Positions 17,041 to 26,241 are shown, numbered from the stretch's first letter. The stretch is DNA of 64,000 bases from Canibacter sp052085365 (GCA_052085365.1 JBQDFP010000007.1:1-64000); one strand, 5' to 3'. Notes: generated by a model from the sequence alone, not told the origin. Numbers and translations: made by a program.

Positions 17041-17930
17041 TCGATGATAGCTCTCCGCTCGCAAATGCTCTCGCGGAGAAACTTCGGCGACGCGATCGCC
17101 TGAGTGAAGTGACTACTCCGCTCCCCGACCGGACCCGCGTCATTACAGTTTCAAACCAAAAAGGTGGTGTCGGAAAAACCACCACCGCAGTGAACCTTGC
17201 TGCGGCGCTTGCCAGGCGCGGGGCACGCGTCCTCGTGATCGACCTCGACCCACAGGGCAACGCGTCAACCGCACTCGGTGCCGAGCATCGTCCCGAGGTA
17301 TCAAGCATTTACGATGTGCTTCTCGGTGATGACACGCTCATCGAGGTTATGCAAAAGTCACCGGACCATAAGGATTTATGGTGCGTGCCATCGACGATCC
17401 ACCTTGCAGGTTCCGAAATTGAACTGGTCAACCTCGAACGTCGAGAACACCGCCTTCAAGAAGCACTGCTTGCGTTACGTGAACGTGTACCGGAGCCATT
17501 CCATTACATTTTGATCGACTGCCCACCCTCACTGGGGCTTCTCACCATTAACGCGTTTGTTGCCGCGGACGAAGTACTTATTCCAATCCAGTGTGAATAC
17601 TACGCACTTGAAGGATTGTCGCAGCTGATCGGTAATATTGATCTTATTCAGCAGCACCTGAATCCAAAACTACGTCTTGGCACGATTTTGCTAACCATGT
17701 ACGACTCACGAACACGGTTGTCAACGGAAGTAGCTGACGAAGTCCGGGAACACTTCCCGACACAAACACTTGACGCGACAATCCCCCGGTCGGTCAGAAT
17801 TTCTGAGGCGCCAAGTTTCGGGCAGACAGTGCTCGCGTATGATCCAAAGAACATCGGCTCCATTGCATACCTGGAAGCCGCACACGAGCTCGCAAGTCGA
17901 GACGCAGAGTCATCCGGAAAGGAAGGCTAA
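17037..17930 (+). CDS. parA: chromosome partitioning ATPase ParA (Soj)
   Basis: ParA is a deviant Walker ATPase that moves ParB-parS complexes apart. The P-loop KGGVGKTTTAVNLA is at about residues 41-54 with the signature lysine, DLDPQGNAS follows as the second Walker motif, and IDCPPSLGLLT as the third. At 297 residues it has a 35-residue leader (IDDSSPLANALAEKLRRR) before the conserved VITVSNQ strand; such leaders can contact ParB. The ATG overlaps the rsmG stop and the stop overlaps the parB start by one base. Confidence 0.96.
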   Translation: MIDDSSPLANALAEKLRRRDRLSEVTTPLPDRTRVITVSNQKGGVGKTTTAVNLAAALARRGARVLVIDLDPQGNASTALGAEHRPEVSSIYDVLLGDDTLIEVMQKSPDHKDLWCVPSTIHLAGSEIELVNLERREHRLQEALLALRERVPEPFHYILIDCPPSLGLLTINAFVAADEVLIPIQCEYYALEGLSQLIGNIDLIQQHLNPKLRLGTILLTMYDSRTRLSTEVADEVREHFPTQTLDATIPRSVRISEAPSFGQTVLAYDPKNIGSIAYLEAAHELASRDAESSGKEG

Positions 17931-19021
17931 TGGCCGCCAAGAAACGCACTGGCCTCGGGCGCGGAATCGGTGCCTTGATTCCACCATCGAGCACCGCAGA
18001 ACGCCCCGTAGATGTCTTCTTTAGCGCCGGAAAAGCCGCCGAGTCGGCCGATACAGGTGAGGAAACGGCCCCGACAGCAGTAGGCAAGAAGCCAGGCTCT
18101 GCTCAAGCGGGTTCCGCCAAGTCCAGCACCGGATCAAACACCGCCGCCACTTCGAGAGCAAGTCAGAGCGAAGCAGAAACGGTGAGTGAGACCGCACTGC
18201 AGGAGGTGCCGGGCGCGCAGCTGACGCAGTTGGAAGTCACCGACATTGTGCCTAACCGTGCGCAGCCGCGGCAGGACTTCGACGAAGAAGCGCTCGCAGA
18301 ACTGACGCATTCCGTTCGTGAGTTCGGTGTTTTTCAACCCGTTGTGGTGCGGCCGATCGATGAGACCGTTGACGGAGCGGCACGTTACGAACTCATTATG
18401 GGCGAGCGACGCTTACGTGCGAGCAAACGTGCCGGTCTCACCCACATTCCAGCAATTGTGCGCAGCACCGAAGACGAGCATATGCTCCGCGACGCACTGC
18501 TCGAAAACCTGCACCGCGCTGAACTGAATCCGCTTGAAGAAGCGTCTGCATATCAGCAACTCATGAGTGACTTTGGCATCACTCAGGAGCAGCTTGCGAC
18601 GCGCATCGGCCGATCCCGACCTCAAATCAGTAACACGATTCGTTTGCTGCGCCTGCCAGAACCCGTGCAGGCACGAGTGGCTGCCGGGGTGCTTTCGGCA
18701 GGACATGCGCGCGCGATCCTGTCCCTTGACGGCGACGTTGACGCAATGCAGAAGCTTGCAGACAAGATCATCAACGAAGGACTCAGTGTTCGCGGCGCAG
18801 AAGGTGCAGCGAACGAGAGCCCGAAGCGGAAGTTACCTAAGCCCCGCGCAGGCGGTCGTCAGTCGCAACTTGACGAAATCGCGGAGCGGCTCGGTGATCG
18901 CCTCGACACCCGTGTTTCAGTGAAGTTGGGTGCGAAAAAAGGCCAGATCACCATTGATTTCGCGACGATCGGCGACCTAGGGCGTATTCTGAAGGAACTG
19001 AACGACCCCGGTTTTCAGTAG
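17930..19021 (+). CDS. parB: chromosome partitioning protein ParB (Spo0J)
   Basis: ParB is the CTP-dependent clamp that loads at parS. It starts with KKRTGLGRGIGALIP, the ParA-activating arginine motif, followed by a long Ala/Ser/Thr-rich linker (about residues 20-90). The CTPase/ParB domain contains IVPNRAQPR, the GERRLRASKRAG motif, and ENLHRAELNPLEEA. The helix-turn-helix has TQEQLATRIGRSRPQISN, and the C-terminal dimerisation domain ends LKELNDPGF. Length 363. parS sites are supplied nearby in this window. Confidence 0.96.
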   Translation: MAAKKRTGLGRGIGALIPPSSTAERPVDVFFSAGKAAESADTGEETAPTAVGKKPGSAQAGSAKSSTGSNTAATSRASQSEAETVSETALQEVPGAQLTQLEVTDIVPNRAQPRQDFDEEALAELTHSVREFGVFQPVVVRPIDETVDGAARYELIMGERRLRASKRAGLTHIPAIVRSTEDEHMLRDALLENLHRAELNPLEEASAYQQLMSDFGITQEQLATRIGRSRPQISNTIRLLRLPEPVQARVAAGVLSAGHARAILSLDGDVDAMQKLADKIINEGLSVRGAEGAANESPKRKLPKPRAGGRQSQLDEIAERLGDRLDTRVSVKLGAKKGQITIDFATIGDLGRILKELNDPGFQ

Positions 19022-19085
19022 CAATCGCATAAGCCGTGCCGGGTAACGGCGCACCCCGTCTCTCAACCACCCACGGAGGTACGAC

Positions 19086-19340
19086 ATGATCACTCTTGTG
19101 AATGCGATCCCGATATTAGAGGTGAGATCTCTCGCGGATACTGGCGCTCAAACAACTGGCATTGTTGTGCTTGGAATAGTGCTCGTGGCGCTCGCGATTA
19201 CACTGTTTGTATTTTCTCAGCGCAAGCGTAAAGCTCGTATGATTGCTGAGCAAGATGCAGCCGCAGCACGCAAGGACGCTGCTACGACAGGCAGCGGCGC
19301 AAGCGACCTTCCTGACGACGATCCCTCACCTGAGGTGTAG
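19086..19340 (+). CDS. small single-pass membrane protein with LADTG-like motif
   Basis: The 84-residue protein is not recognised. It has a short N-terminus (about 16 residues), LADTGAQTTG, one hydrophobic span at about residues 23-43, then RKRKAR and a 35-residue polar tail rich in Ala and Asp. The LAxTG-hydrophobic-basic order copies a class E sortase sorting signal, but it sits at the start of the protein with nothing to anchor. GGAGG lies seven bases before the ATG. It follows parB and converges on trxA. Confidence 0.72.
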   Translation: MITLVNAIPILEVRSLADTGAQTTGIVVLGIVLVALAITLFVFSQRKRKARMIAEQDAAAARKDAATTGSGASDLPDDDPSPEV

Positions 19341-19369
19341 CTCCCACTCCCCAAATATGGGAACAAAAA

Positions 19370-19405
19370 AGTGTGGACCGGGGGATTAAACGCCCGATCC
19401 ACACT
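19370..19405 (-). terminator. rho-independent terminator of trxB-trxA
   Basis: On the minus strand AGTGTGGATCGGG pairs with CCCGGTCCACACT (one G-T pair) and is followed directly by TTTTTT (A-run at 19364-19369 on the plus strand). It ends trxA transcription; it may also slow transcripts from the convergent small membrane protein gene. Confidence 0.85.
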
Positions 19406-19435
19406 CAATAGTCTTATGCGCTGTGCTGCACGCTT

Positions 19436-19771
19436 CTACTGTTCGTCAGCGAGCACCGGTTCAAGCTGCTGCTCGATCATCTGCTTCGGCTGTGCGCCAA
19501 TGATCTCAAGCACCTCTTCCCCGTTCTTGAACACCTTCATTGCCGGAATCGAGGTAATGCGGTATTCCGCAGCAATGTTCGGGTGCTCATCAACGTTGAG
19601 CTTTGCAATGCGGAGCTTGCCGTCTTGTTCTTCAGCGATCTGCTCGAGCACGGGCGCTACCGCACGGCAGGGACCGCACCATGCAGCCCAGAAGTCGACG
19701 AGCACGGGAACATCACTCTCGAGCACTTCGGTCTTGAATGAGTCTTCGGTTACATCAGTTGCCTGTGCCAT
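19436..19771 (-). CDS. trxA: thioredoxin
   Basis: Thioredoxin reduces protein disulfides in the cytosol. The 111-residue product carries the active site FWAAWCGPCRAVAP at about residues 28-41 and the cis-proline region ITSIPAMKVFKNG. It lies 39 bases after trxB and is followed by a strong terminator, so the two form a redox operon: TrxB reduces TrxA with NADPH. Confidence 0.96.
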   Translation of the reverse strand: MAQATDVTEDSFKTEVLESDVPVLVDFWAAWCGPCRAVAPVLEQIAEEQDGKLRIAKLNVDEHPNIAAEYRITSIPAMKVFKNGEEVLEIIGAQPKQMIEQQLEPVLADEQ

Positions 19772-19810
19772 GGGGTACTCCTTTCAAGTGCGGAACCTCC
19801 GCACAGAGGT

Positions 19811-20752
19811 CTATTTTGCCGACTCGTCTGAATCGAGCGCGGCGAGGAAATGTTCAGCGTCGAGTGCGGCAACGCAGCCGCTGCCCGCTGCAGTAATGGC
19901 CTGACGATACGTCGGGTCAAGTACGTCGCCCGCAGCGAAAACGCCCGGGAGGTTCGTGCGCGAAGTGCGACCCTCAACAGCGATCGTGCCTTCACTGGTC
20001 AGATCAAGCTGACCGTGTACGAGGTGAGTACGCGGATCGTTACCGATCGCAACAAATACACCCTCGACGGTGAGCTCTGACTTCTCGCCCGTGATGAGGT
20101 TGTTTAGTGTGACACCAGTCACACCCGATACGCCCTGAATCCCAACAACTTCGCTATTCCACACGAATTCGATCTTTTCGTTGTCGAATGCACGCTGCTG
20201 CATAATTTTTGATGCGCGAAGCTCTTCACGACGGTGCACGACATACACTTTCGAAGCAAAACGAGTCAGGAAGGTCGCTTCTTCCATGGCGGAATCGCCG
20301 CCCCCGACCACGACAAGGGCCTTCTCGCGGAAGAAGAACCCGTCACAGGTGGCACACCAGGAGACCCCGTGACCGCTGAGACGTTCTTCATCTTCAAGAC
20401 CTAGCTTGCGATACGCAGAACCGGTCGCATAAATCACGGTCCGGGCTTCGTACTCAGTGCCATCTCCCACCGTGATGCGTTTCACATCGCCGTCGAGAGC
20501 AAGATCGGTAACGTCCTCATATTTCACTTCAGTGCCGAAGCGTTCAGCTTGAGCCTGCATCTGCTGCATGAGTTCAGGACCCTGAATTCCTTCGGGAAAA
20601 CCGGGGAAGTTCTCAACATCAGTGGTGTTCATCAGTTCACCGCCGGGCTCAACTGAGCTCGCAAAAACGATCGGTTTGAGTTCGGCGCGAGCCGCATAGA
20701 TTGCGGCGGTCAGCGCTGCGGGTCCGGAACCGATAATGGCGACGTCGTGCAT
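19811..20752 (-). CDS. trxB: thioredoxin-disulfide reductase
   Basis: TrxB is the FAD flavoenzyme that passes electrons from NADPH to thioredoxin. From ATG 20752 (MHDVAIIGSGPAAL) it has 313 residues. Visible are the FAD motif GSGPAALTAA, the redox-active WCATCDGFF (CxxC), the NADPH motif VVVGGGDSAMEEA and the C-terminal FAD site GVFAAGDVLDPTYRQA. GGAGG lies five bases before the chosen ATG. DUF6049 lies upstream on the same strand, 92 bases away. Confidence 0.95.
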   Translation of the reverse strand: MHDVAIIGSGPAALTAAIYAARAELKPIVFASSVEPGGELMNTTDVENFPGFPEGIQGPELMQQMQAQAERFGTEVKYEDVTDLALDGDVKRITVGDGTEYEARTVIYATGSAYRKLGLEDEERLSGHGVSWCATCDGFFFREKALVVVGGGDSAMEEATFLTRFASKVYVVHRREELRASKIMQQRAFDNEKIEFVWNSEVVGIQGVSGVTGVTLNNLITGEKSELTVEGVFVAIGNDPRTHLVHGQLDLTSEGTIAVEGRTSRTNLPGVFAAGDVLDPTYRQAITAAGSGCVAALDAEHFLAALDSDESAK

Positions 20753-20844
20753 TCTTCCTCCAAGTGCGGTCACAGTGCGGCCCGCATCGTTGTATATGTG
20801 AGTAAACCCAAACAGAGTTCATTGTATTCCCTGCGCGTGAACAT

Positions 20845-23331
20845 CTAATCGGTGCTTTCTCCGGTGCCCTCTTCAGCGCTCTCGCCAGCGCTTTCTTTGT
20901 CACCTTCACCGGTGCTTGCGAGTGTGCCCGTTTCTGGGGCTGCTGCGACTTCGCGACGGCGTCGCTTCACACTGCGCCACACACCAAACCCAACAAACAG
21001 CACCGCACCAGCGAGCAGTATGAATACAGCAACTGTTTCGACCTGACTTGAGATCGAAACTTCGAAAGTTTGTGTCGAAAGAGTGCGTGACCCGTTCGCC
21101 GAGTTCAATGTCACAACAATGCCCGAATCACCCGACGTGACTCGACTCTGAATCGGAATCAACACCGTTGTCGACTCCCCCGCTGGAATACTAATTTCAC
21201 CCAGATCAGTGGTCTCAACTGTAAGAGCACCATTTGCTGGAACGACGAGACCGTGCACCACTGCCTCAAACGGGAGAGAGTTTCGCACCTGCACCGGAAT
21301 TCGAGAAGACGAACCGAACACTTGTGTGAGCGTCCCTCCAATCACCTCAACCCCATTCATGAGATCAGTGTCACGCTCACGAAAACTCTCGGCGACATCT
21401 GCAAAGTCAGACAGTTCAGTCGACCAGCGTGTTGCAAACAGCGACAGCAACCGCATCCGGTGATAGTCAGTCAAATATTCCGGATGCACCAGCGTATCCC
21501 CCACCCGGCGCACTGTGGATTCGCGCTCAAGTGCTGCACGTAAACGGTCAGATCGATCGGTGTTGACGGGCTGTGCATCAAGCGTGGCACGACCCTCGGG
21601 CTGCTGCGACGCATCGACAAGGTTCAGCCACGATGCGCTGCTTAGCCTATCTAACACCGCGGCCGGGTCATCACTTGTCGCAATAGAACCGCGATCGAGC
21701 GTGAAGACGAGACCCTGATCTTGCCCCTTACTTGCCGCAAGCGCAGTGAGGGCGAGCGTGCGGGAAAGCGCCAAGTTCTGCAGGGTCTCAGTTGACGAGT
21801 CGAGCGCGGCCGCAGTCTCTCGATTCACCTCGTGGTCGGTGATGAGTGCCTCTAACCCGCTCACTTCGGCACGCGGGCCACCCTCCCGAGTGACGTTGTC
21901 GTCCTGAACGATAACCTGCTCAATGTCACCGGTCTTGATGAGAGAAATAGTGGAATCGTTGACTTCACCGTCGGCCGGCCAGGCGGTCGCGCCGGCTGTT
22001 TCATTCCAGGCAGACAGCTGCTCAATGCTCAACAGTCCAGTTGAATCGTCTCGAGCCTGTTGTTCTTCCCGCGAATTAGTGTTGACGTCATGGTTGTCGT
22101 CAGTCTTGTCGTCAGTGTTCTCGTTGTTGTTCTCGTTGTTGCCGCTGGCGCTTTGGTTGGCGTCTGTGTCTGTGTCTGTGTCGTCTTCATCGCCCGAAGG
22201 GTCGACTGCGAAGCGGGTAATGAAGCTTGCACCGGTAGGAGCCATGAGTTTATCGCGACCTGCCGCTGCCTGCGCGGAAATATCGGCGTCACCAAACTGA
22301 AGCAAGAAAGACTGCAGGTTTGAGGCCTCGAGATCACTCAAGAACTGTTGCGCATTGTCAGGAGCCTCGTCCCCGTATCCACGAATACTTACGAGAATGC
22401 GTGGATCAATTGCCAGCGTCGCATGTGCGGATTCAGCCGATTTCAAAAGAGTTGGAAGTTTCGCATTTTCAGCAAACAGTTCAGATAATTCGGATCGGGT
22501 CGGCAGTGACCAAACCTCTTCGGGGAAGACCAAGGGCACAACTACGGTGCTGTTCACACGCTGCTGCGTTACCGCAGGCTGCGTGATCGTGCCCTGCACA
22601 ATAATCGGTGCGCTCGCCGTTAACGTCTCGGGTTGTGCCGGCTGATTCGTTGAGGTCTGCTCAGGAGCGGCTGTATATTCCGCTTGGACCATATATACCG
22701 AAACCTCGCCGGATTCCGCAGCGGGCAAGTCGCTTCGTGCAATTGAAACCGACTCGGTGCGGTTCGATGTGGCAGGTGCCGAAGCTATTGTGGCCTCACC
22801 GATGGGTAGCCACTCTGGAGCCTCAGCGTTCCCTCCGGCAGTGTCGTCGCTAGCTCCAGCATCCCCTGATGACTCAGATGCAAGGTCAGTCAAATCACTG
22901 CGTGAGGTAACCGGTTCATTCGTCACCGAAAACTGGACTTCACCGCCCGCAACGGAGCCCTCCGTCGGGTTCGATAACTGCACTGTGAACTCAACATTGG
23001 GAGTTGCCGCTGTGACCGTTGCCTCTGTCGCGGCAACCGCAAGAGTCGGAAGCGCTGCATCAACATCGTCGTTGGTGCGCTGCATCGACGACTGAGCTGA
23101 GCCAGCTGGTGCCGAGCCGGGTGAGACTGAGTCGGTTTGCGCGGTGCTGGATTGCGTTGCGCTGCTTGGCGCTGAGCTTATTGGCACAGAGCTCACCGGC
23201 ACTGAGCTCACTGGCGCCGAGCTCACCGGCACTGCGGTGGATCCACCCGCAAAAGACGCTCCCGTGAGGGTGCCAGCAGCGAGCGCAACACTCGTGATTG
23301 CGCTGCCGGTGACCCGCAGCAGGAAGAACAT
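20845..23331 (-). CDS. DUF6049-type large exported membrane-anchored protein
   Basis: The 828-residue protein (start MFFLLRVTGSAIT, preceded by GGGAG) has a signal peptide, a 5-residue repeat stretch (VSSAP/VSSVP units), a large extracytoplasmic part and a C-terminal membrane span (FILLAGAVLFVGFGVW) followed by a basic then acidic tail. A central low-complexity segment is rich in Asp, Asn and Thr. Position between pcnA and trxB fits the actinobacterial DUF6049 family, which is usually followed by murJ; no murJ is present here. Function is unknown; a role in the cell envelope is inference. Confidence 0.7.
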   Translation of the reverse strand: MFFLLRVTGSAITSVALAAGTLTGASFAGGSTAVPVSSAPVSSVPVSSVPISSAPSSATQSSTAQTDSVSPGSAPAGSAQSSMQRTNDDVDAALPTLAVAATEATVTAATPNVEFTVQLSNPTEGSVAGGEVQFSVTNEPVTSRSDLTDLASESSGDAGASDDTAGGNAEAPEWLPIGEATIASAPATSNRTESVSIARSDLPAAESGEVSVYMVQAEYTAAPEQTSTNQPAQPETLTASAPIIVQGTITQPAVTQQRVNSTVVVPLVFPEEVWSLPTRSELSELFAENAKLPTLLKSAESAHATLAIDPRILVSIRGYGDEAPDNAQQFLSDLEASNLQSFLLQFGDADISAQAAAGRDKLMAPTGASFITRFAVDPSGDEDDTDTDTDANQSASGNNENNNENTDDKTDDNHDVNTNSREEQQARDDSTGLLSIEQLSAWNETAGATAWPADGEVNDSTISLIKTGDIEQVIVQDDNVTREGGPRAEVSGLEALITDHEVNRETAAALDSSTETLQNLALSRTLALTALAASKGQDQGLVFTLDRGSIATSDDPAAVLDRLSSASWLNLVDASQQPEGRATLDAQPVNTDRSDRLRAALERESTVRRVGDTLVHPEYLTDYHRMRLLSLFATRWSTELSDFADVAESFRERDTDLMNGVEVIGGTLTQVFGSSSRIPVQVRNSLPFEAVVHGLVVPANGALTVETTDLGEISIPAGESTTVLIPIQSRVTSGDSGIVVTLNSANGSRTLSTQTFEVSISSQVETVAVFILLAGAVLFVGFGVWRSVKRRRREVAAAPETGTLASTGEGDKESAGESAEEGTGESTD
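23174..23233. repeat. 15-bp tandem repeat (4 units) inside the DUF6049 gene
   Basis: Four in-frame 15-bp units resembling GAGCTCACCGGCACT lie at 23174, 23189, 23204 and 23219, with a degenerate fifth before them. They encode the P-V-S-S-A/V pentapeptides just after the signal peptide. The length can change by whole units without a frameshift. Confidence 0.8.
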
Positions 23332-23410
23332 AACTCCCAAGTGTAGATAATCAGACCGAGTCAGCGCCTGAATTACACCACGACAATGTGGTGTCGGTAC
23401 GCTAGAAGCT

Positions 23411-24871
23411 ATGCGACCCATCGCCGAATCACTGGCCGAACTCTCAAAAATTGCCGAATCTGCGCCTGTGCGAACACTCGCTCAGGCATTCGCAGCAGCC
23501 GGTGAAGAATTTGCGCTGGTTGGTGGTCCCGTGCGCGACGTGCTGTTGGGTAGAAAAGTAACCGACCTTGACTTCACGACCTCGGCACGGCCCGACAAGA
23601 CTCGCGAAATATTGAAATCTGTGAGCAAGAAGACCTGGGACCTCGGCCGCGAATTCGGCACGATTGCAGCCCGCGTACACGGCGAGACTGTTGAAGTGAC
23701 AACGTACCGTGCAGAAGTGTATCGGGACGATTCACGCAAACCCGAAGTCACCTTTGGTGACACAATCGAGGACGATCTGGTGCGCCGTGATTTCACGATG
23801 AACGCCCTCGCACTCATGCTGCCCACCATGAAGCTCGTTGACGTGTCAGGCGGTGTCGAAGATCTGCTTGCCGGGCGGATTGATACTCCTGGCTCCCCCG
23901 AAACTTCGTTCACCGACGATCCGCTGAGGATGCTGCGCGCCGCCCGGTTTAGTTCACAGCTCGGATTCGACGTCACCGAGCGCGTCAAGCAGGCATGCAA
24001 AGACCTTGCCGACCGGCTTGAGATTGTTTCGCAAGAACGTATTCGAGACGAGTTCGTGAAACTCATGAGTGCCCGAGACCCGATACCGGGGATTCGACTC
24101 CTCGTTGCAACGGGGCTCGCCGCAAAGTTTTTACCTGAACTCACCGTGCTGCAAGAAACCCAGGACGATCACAATCGTCACAAAGATGTGTACGAGCACA
24201 GCCTGACCGTGCTGCACCAGGCGATCGAACTGGAAACCGCACGACGCACAACCGAAGTGACCGAACCTGATGTAGTGCTGCGTGTTGCCTCGCTTCTGCA
24301 TGACATTGGTAAACCCGCCACCCGGCGGTTCGAAAACGGCGGGGTCACCTTTTACAACCACGATCTTGTGGGTGCCCGCATGGCACGCAAACGGCTTCGT
24401 GAATTGCGGTTCGACAATGACACCATCAAGTCGATTAGCCGACTCATCGAACTGCACCTGCGGTTTTTTGGATACTCCGACGCGCAATGGACCGACTCAG
24501 CTGTGCGACGCTATGTGCGAGACGCTGGCCCTGAACTTGAGCGGCTCCACATACTTACCAGGTCCGATGTTACGACCCGTAACGAACGTAAAGCTCGTAG
24601 GCTCGCGCGTGCATATGACGACATTGAGCGGCGGATCGCTGAGCTTGCGGAGGAAGAAGAGATCGCGGCCGTGAGGCCCGATCTTGATGGTGAACAAATT
24701 ATGCAGTTGCTCGGCGTCTCCCCCGGTCCGGCCGTTGGCGCTGCGTATAAATTTTTGCTCGAGCTGCGTCTGGATGAAGGTCCGCTTGGTGCAGAGGAAG
24801 CCGAGGCGCGCTTGCGCGCCTGGTGGGCTGACCAGGATCACAGCAAATTCGAGCGTCGCAAACGCCAATGA
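23411..24871 (+). CDS. pcnA: CCA-adding tRNA nucleotidyltransferase / poly(A) polymerase family
   Basis: This 486-residue enzyme adds or repairs the 3' CCA of tRNA, which both tRNA genes here need because they do not encode it. The class II nucleotidyltransferase motif LVGGPVRDVLLGRKVTDLDFTT is at about residues 37-58, with RRDFTMNALAL and the RNA-binding DPLRMLRAARFSSQL. An HD-type phosphohydrolase domain follows (LLHDIGKPATRR). It is divergent from the DUF6049 gene with an 80-bp gap, which must hold both promoters. Confidence 0.93.
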   Translation: MRPIAESLAELSKIAESAPVRTLAQAFAAAGEEFALVGGPVRDVLLGRKVTDLDFTTSARPDKTREILKSVSKKTWDLGREFGTIAARVHGETVEVTTYRAEVYRDDSRKPEVTFGDTIEDDLVRRDFTMNALALMLPTMKLVDVSGGVEDLLAGRIDTPGSPETSFTDDPLRMLRAARFSSQLGFDVTERVKQACKDLADRLEIVSQERIRDEFVKLMSARDPIPGIRLLVATGLAAKFLPELTVLQETQDDHNRHKDVYEHSLTVLHQAIELETARRTTEVTEPDVVLRVASLLHDIGKPATRRFENGGVTFYNHDLVGARMARKRLRELRFDNDTIKSISRLIELHLRFFGYSDAQWTDSAVRRYVRDAGPELERLHILTRSDVTTRNERKARRLARAYDDIERRIAELAEEEEIAAVRPDLDGEQIMQLLGVSPGPAVGAAYKFLLELRLDEGPLGAEEAEARLRAWWADQDHSKFERRKRQ

Positions 24872-24933
24872 CCTGCTAAACTATTGAGGTTGTCGTGCGT
24901 TCTGCACGGCACAAACGCATTTATTACCCTCCT

Positions 24934-24952
24934 GCCACGGAGATCCCGTGGC
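24934..24952 (+). promoter_or_regulatory. hairpin in the rpsF leader
   Basis: GCCACGG and CCGTGGC form a perfect 7-bp stem around AGATC, about 30 bases before the rpsF start. In other bacteria S6 with S18 binds the rpsF leader to repress translation; whether this hairpin is that site is inference. Confidence 0.3.
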
Positions 24953-24980
24953 CGTAGAGTCCGAAGGAGGTGGGTCAGTA

Positions 24981-25340
24981 ATGCATCCTTATGAACTCAT
25001 GGTGATCCTCGATCCCAGCATCGATGAGCGCACCGTTGAGCCCAGCATCAAGAAGTTTCTTGGCGTGATCGAACAGGCTGATGGCTCAGTCGAAAATATT
25101 GATCTGTGGGGCAAGCGTCGCTTTGCTTACGAGATCGACAAGCACAAAGAAGGCATCTACGTTGTGGTTGATTTCACCGCGACCGCAGAAGCTACCGCAG
25201 AGCTTGACCGTCAGCTTGGCCTTTCAGAAGCAGTGCTTCGTACGAAGGTTCTCCGCGCTGACGAACTCAACGCTCAGAAGGCAGCACAGGCAAAGCGCGA
25301 ACGGGCGAAAGCTGCTCGCGCTGCGAAAAAGGGCGCATAA
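24981..25340 (+). CDS. rpsF: 30S ribosomal protein S6
   Basis: S6 binds S18 on the small-subunit platform. The 119-residue product starts MHPYELMVILDPSIDERTV and contains WGKRRFAYEIDKHKEGIYV, the S6 signature; it ends in a basic Ala/Lys/Arg tail. The ATG at 24981 is preceded by AAGGAGG; an upstream GTG at 24948 in frame would add an unconserved leader. It leads rpsF-ssb-rpsR-rplI. Confidence 0.96.
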   Translation: MHPYELMVILDPSIDERTVEPSIKKFLGVIEQADGSVENIDLWGKRRFAYEIDKHKEGIYVVVDFTATAEATAELDRQLGLSEAVLRTKVLRADELNAQKAAQAKRERAKAARAAKKGA

Positions 25341-25343
25341 CCT

Positions 25344-25883
25344 ATGAATGAGCCGGTAATCACAGTCATTGGAAACCTGGTTGCTGATCCCGAACTGCGC
25401 ATGTCGCAGAACGGTAAGCCCTGGGTGACCTTCCGTATAGCGTCGACTCCTCGTGTGCGTGACCGCCAGTCGGAACAGTGGACTGATGGTGAACCGCTCT
25501 GGTTGGGTTGCCGCGCGTTCGGTGAGCACGCAGAAAATATTGCAAACTCACTGACCAAGGGCACTCGCGTCATTGTTCAGGGTCGTCTGACGTCACGTCG
25601 ATACACCGACAATCAGGGCCAAGAGCGCACCTCACTCGATCTTGATGTGGACGAAATCGGGCCCGGCCTGCGTTTCGCAACCGCTCAGGTCACTCGCGGT
25701 GCTTCACGTGGTCAGGTTGGCGAGTTCGGTGGCGCAAACCAGCAGGGTCAGCCCGGCTGGGGTCAGCCCGCAACCGGTGGCCAGCAGTCACCGTGGGCAG
25801 ATTCCGCTCCGAGCAGTAATGATTCACCCTGGGGTGCTTCCTCAGGTGATGAGTCGTCATTCGGTAACGACCGCCCCTTCTAG
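25344..25883 (+). CDS. ssb: single-stranded DNA-binding protein
   Basis: SSB coats single-stranded DNA at forks. The 179-residue product has the OB-fold start TVIGNLVADPELR, the FRIAST strand and LWLGCRAFGEHAENI, then a Gly/Gln/Ser-rich linker and the C-terminal acidic tip DESSFGNDRPF, which in this family recruits partner proteins (here ending RPF rather than the common IPF/IPF-like tip). It begins three bases after rpsF and has no strong ribosome site, so translational coupling is likely. Confidence 0.95.
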   Translation: MNEPVITVIGNLVADPELRMSQNGKPWVTFRIASTPRVRDRQSEQWTDGEPLWLGCRAFGEHAENIANSLTKGTRVIVQGRLTSRRYTDNQGQERTSLDLDVDEIGPGLRFATAQVTRGASRGQVGEFGGANQQGQPGWGQPATGGQQSPWADSAPSSNDSPWGASSGDESSFGNDRPF

Positions 25884-25986
25884 CGTGAGCACACCGAACC
25901 TCATGTTCGGTTGAGCATCTATTTCGCTTCAGCATTAGTACGCTCCCCCGGGAGCACATTCAGATTTACGAAAAGAGACCAATACT

Positions 25987-26241
25987 ATGGCAGGCAAATC
26001 AGCCGGTGCCCGTCGCGGTCGCGGCAAAGCCGCAAAGCCCGTAGCACCCGCAAAACGTCAAACCGTTGGCGTTATTGACTACAAAGACATCGCAACGCTC
26101 CGCAAGTTCATTTCAGAGCGCGGCAAAATCCGCTCACGCCGCATCACCGGTGTGTCCGTGCAGGAACAGCGACTGATCGCGAAGGCAGTGAAGAACGCCC
26201 GCGAAATGGCACTGCTCCCCTACTCCGGCTCAGGCCGCTAA
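25987..26241 (+). CDS. rpsR: 30S ribosomal protein S18
   Basis: S18 pairs with S6 on the 30S subunit. The 84-residue basic protein contains VIDYKDIATLRKFISERGKIRSRR, which fits the S18 core, and KAVKNAREMALLPY at the C-terminus. No zinc-binding cysteines are present, so this is the zinc-free (C-minus) form. A 103-bp gap separates it from ssb; rplI follows after 12 bases. Confidence 0.95.
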   Translation: MAGKSAGARRGRGKAAKPVAPAKRQTVGVIDYKDIATLRKFISERGKIRSRRITGVSVQEQRLIAKAVKNAREMALLPYSGSGR

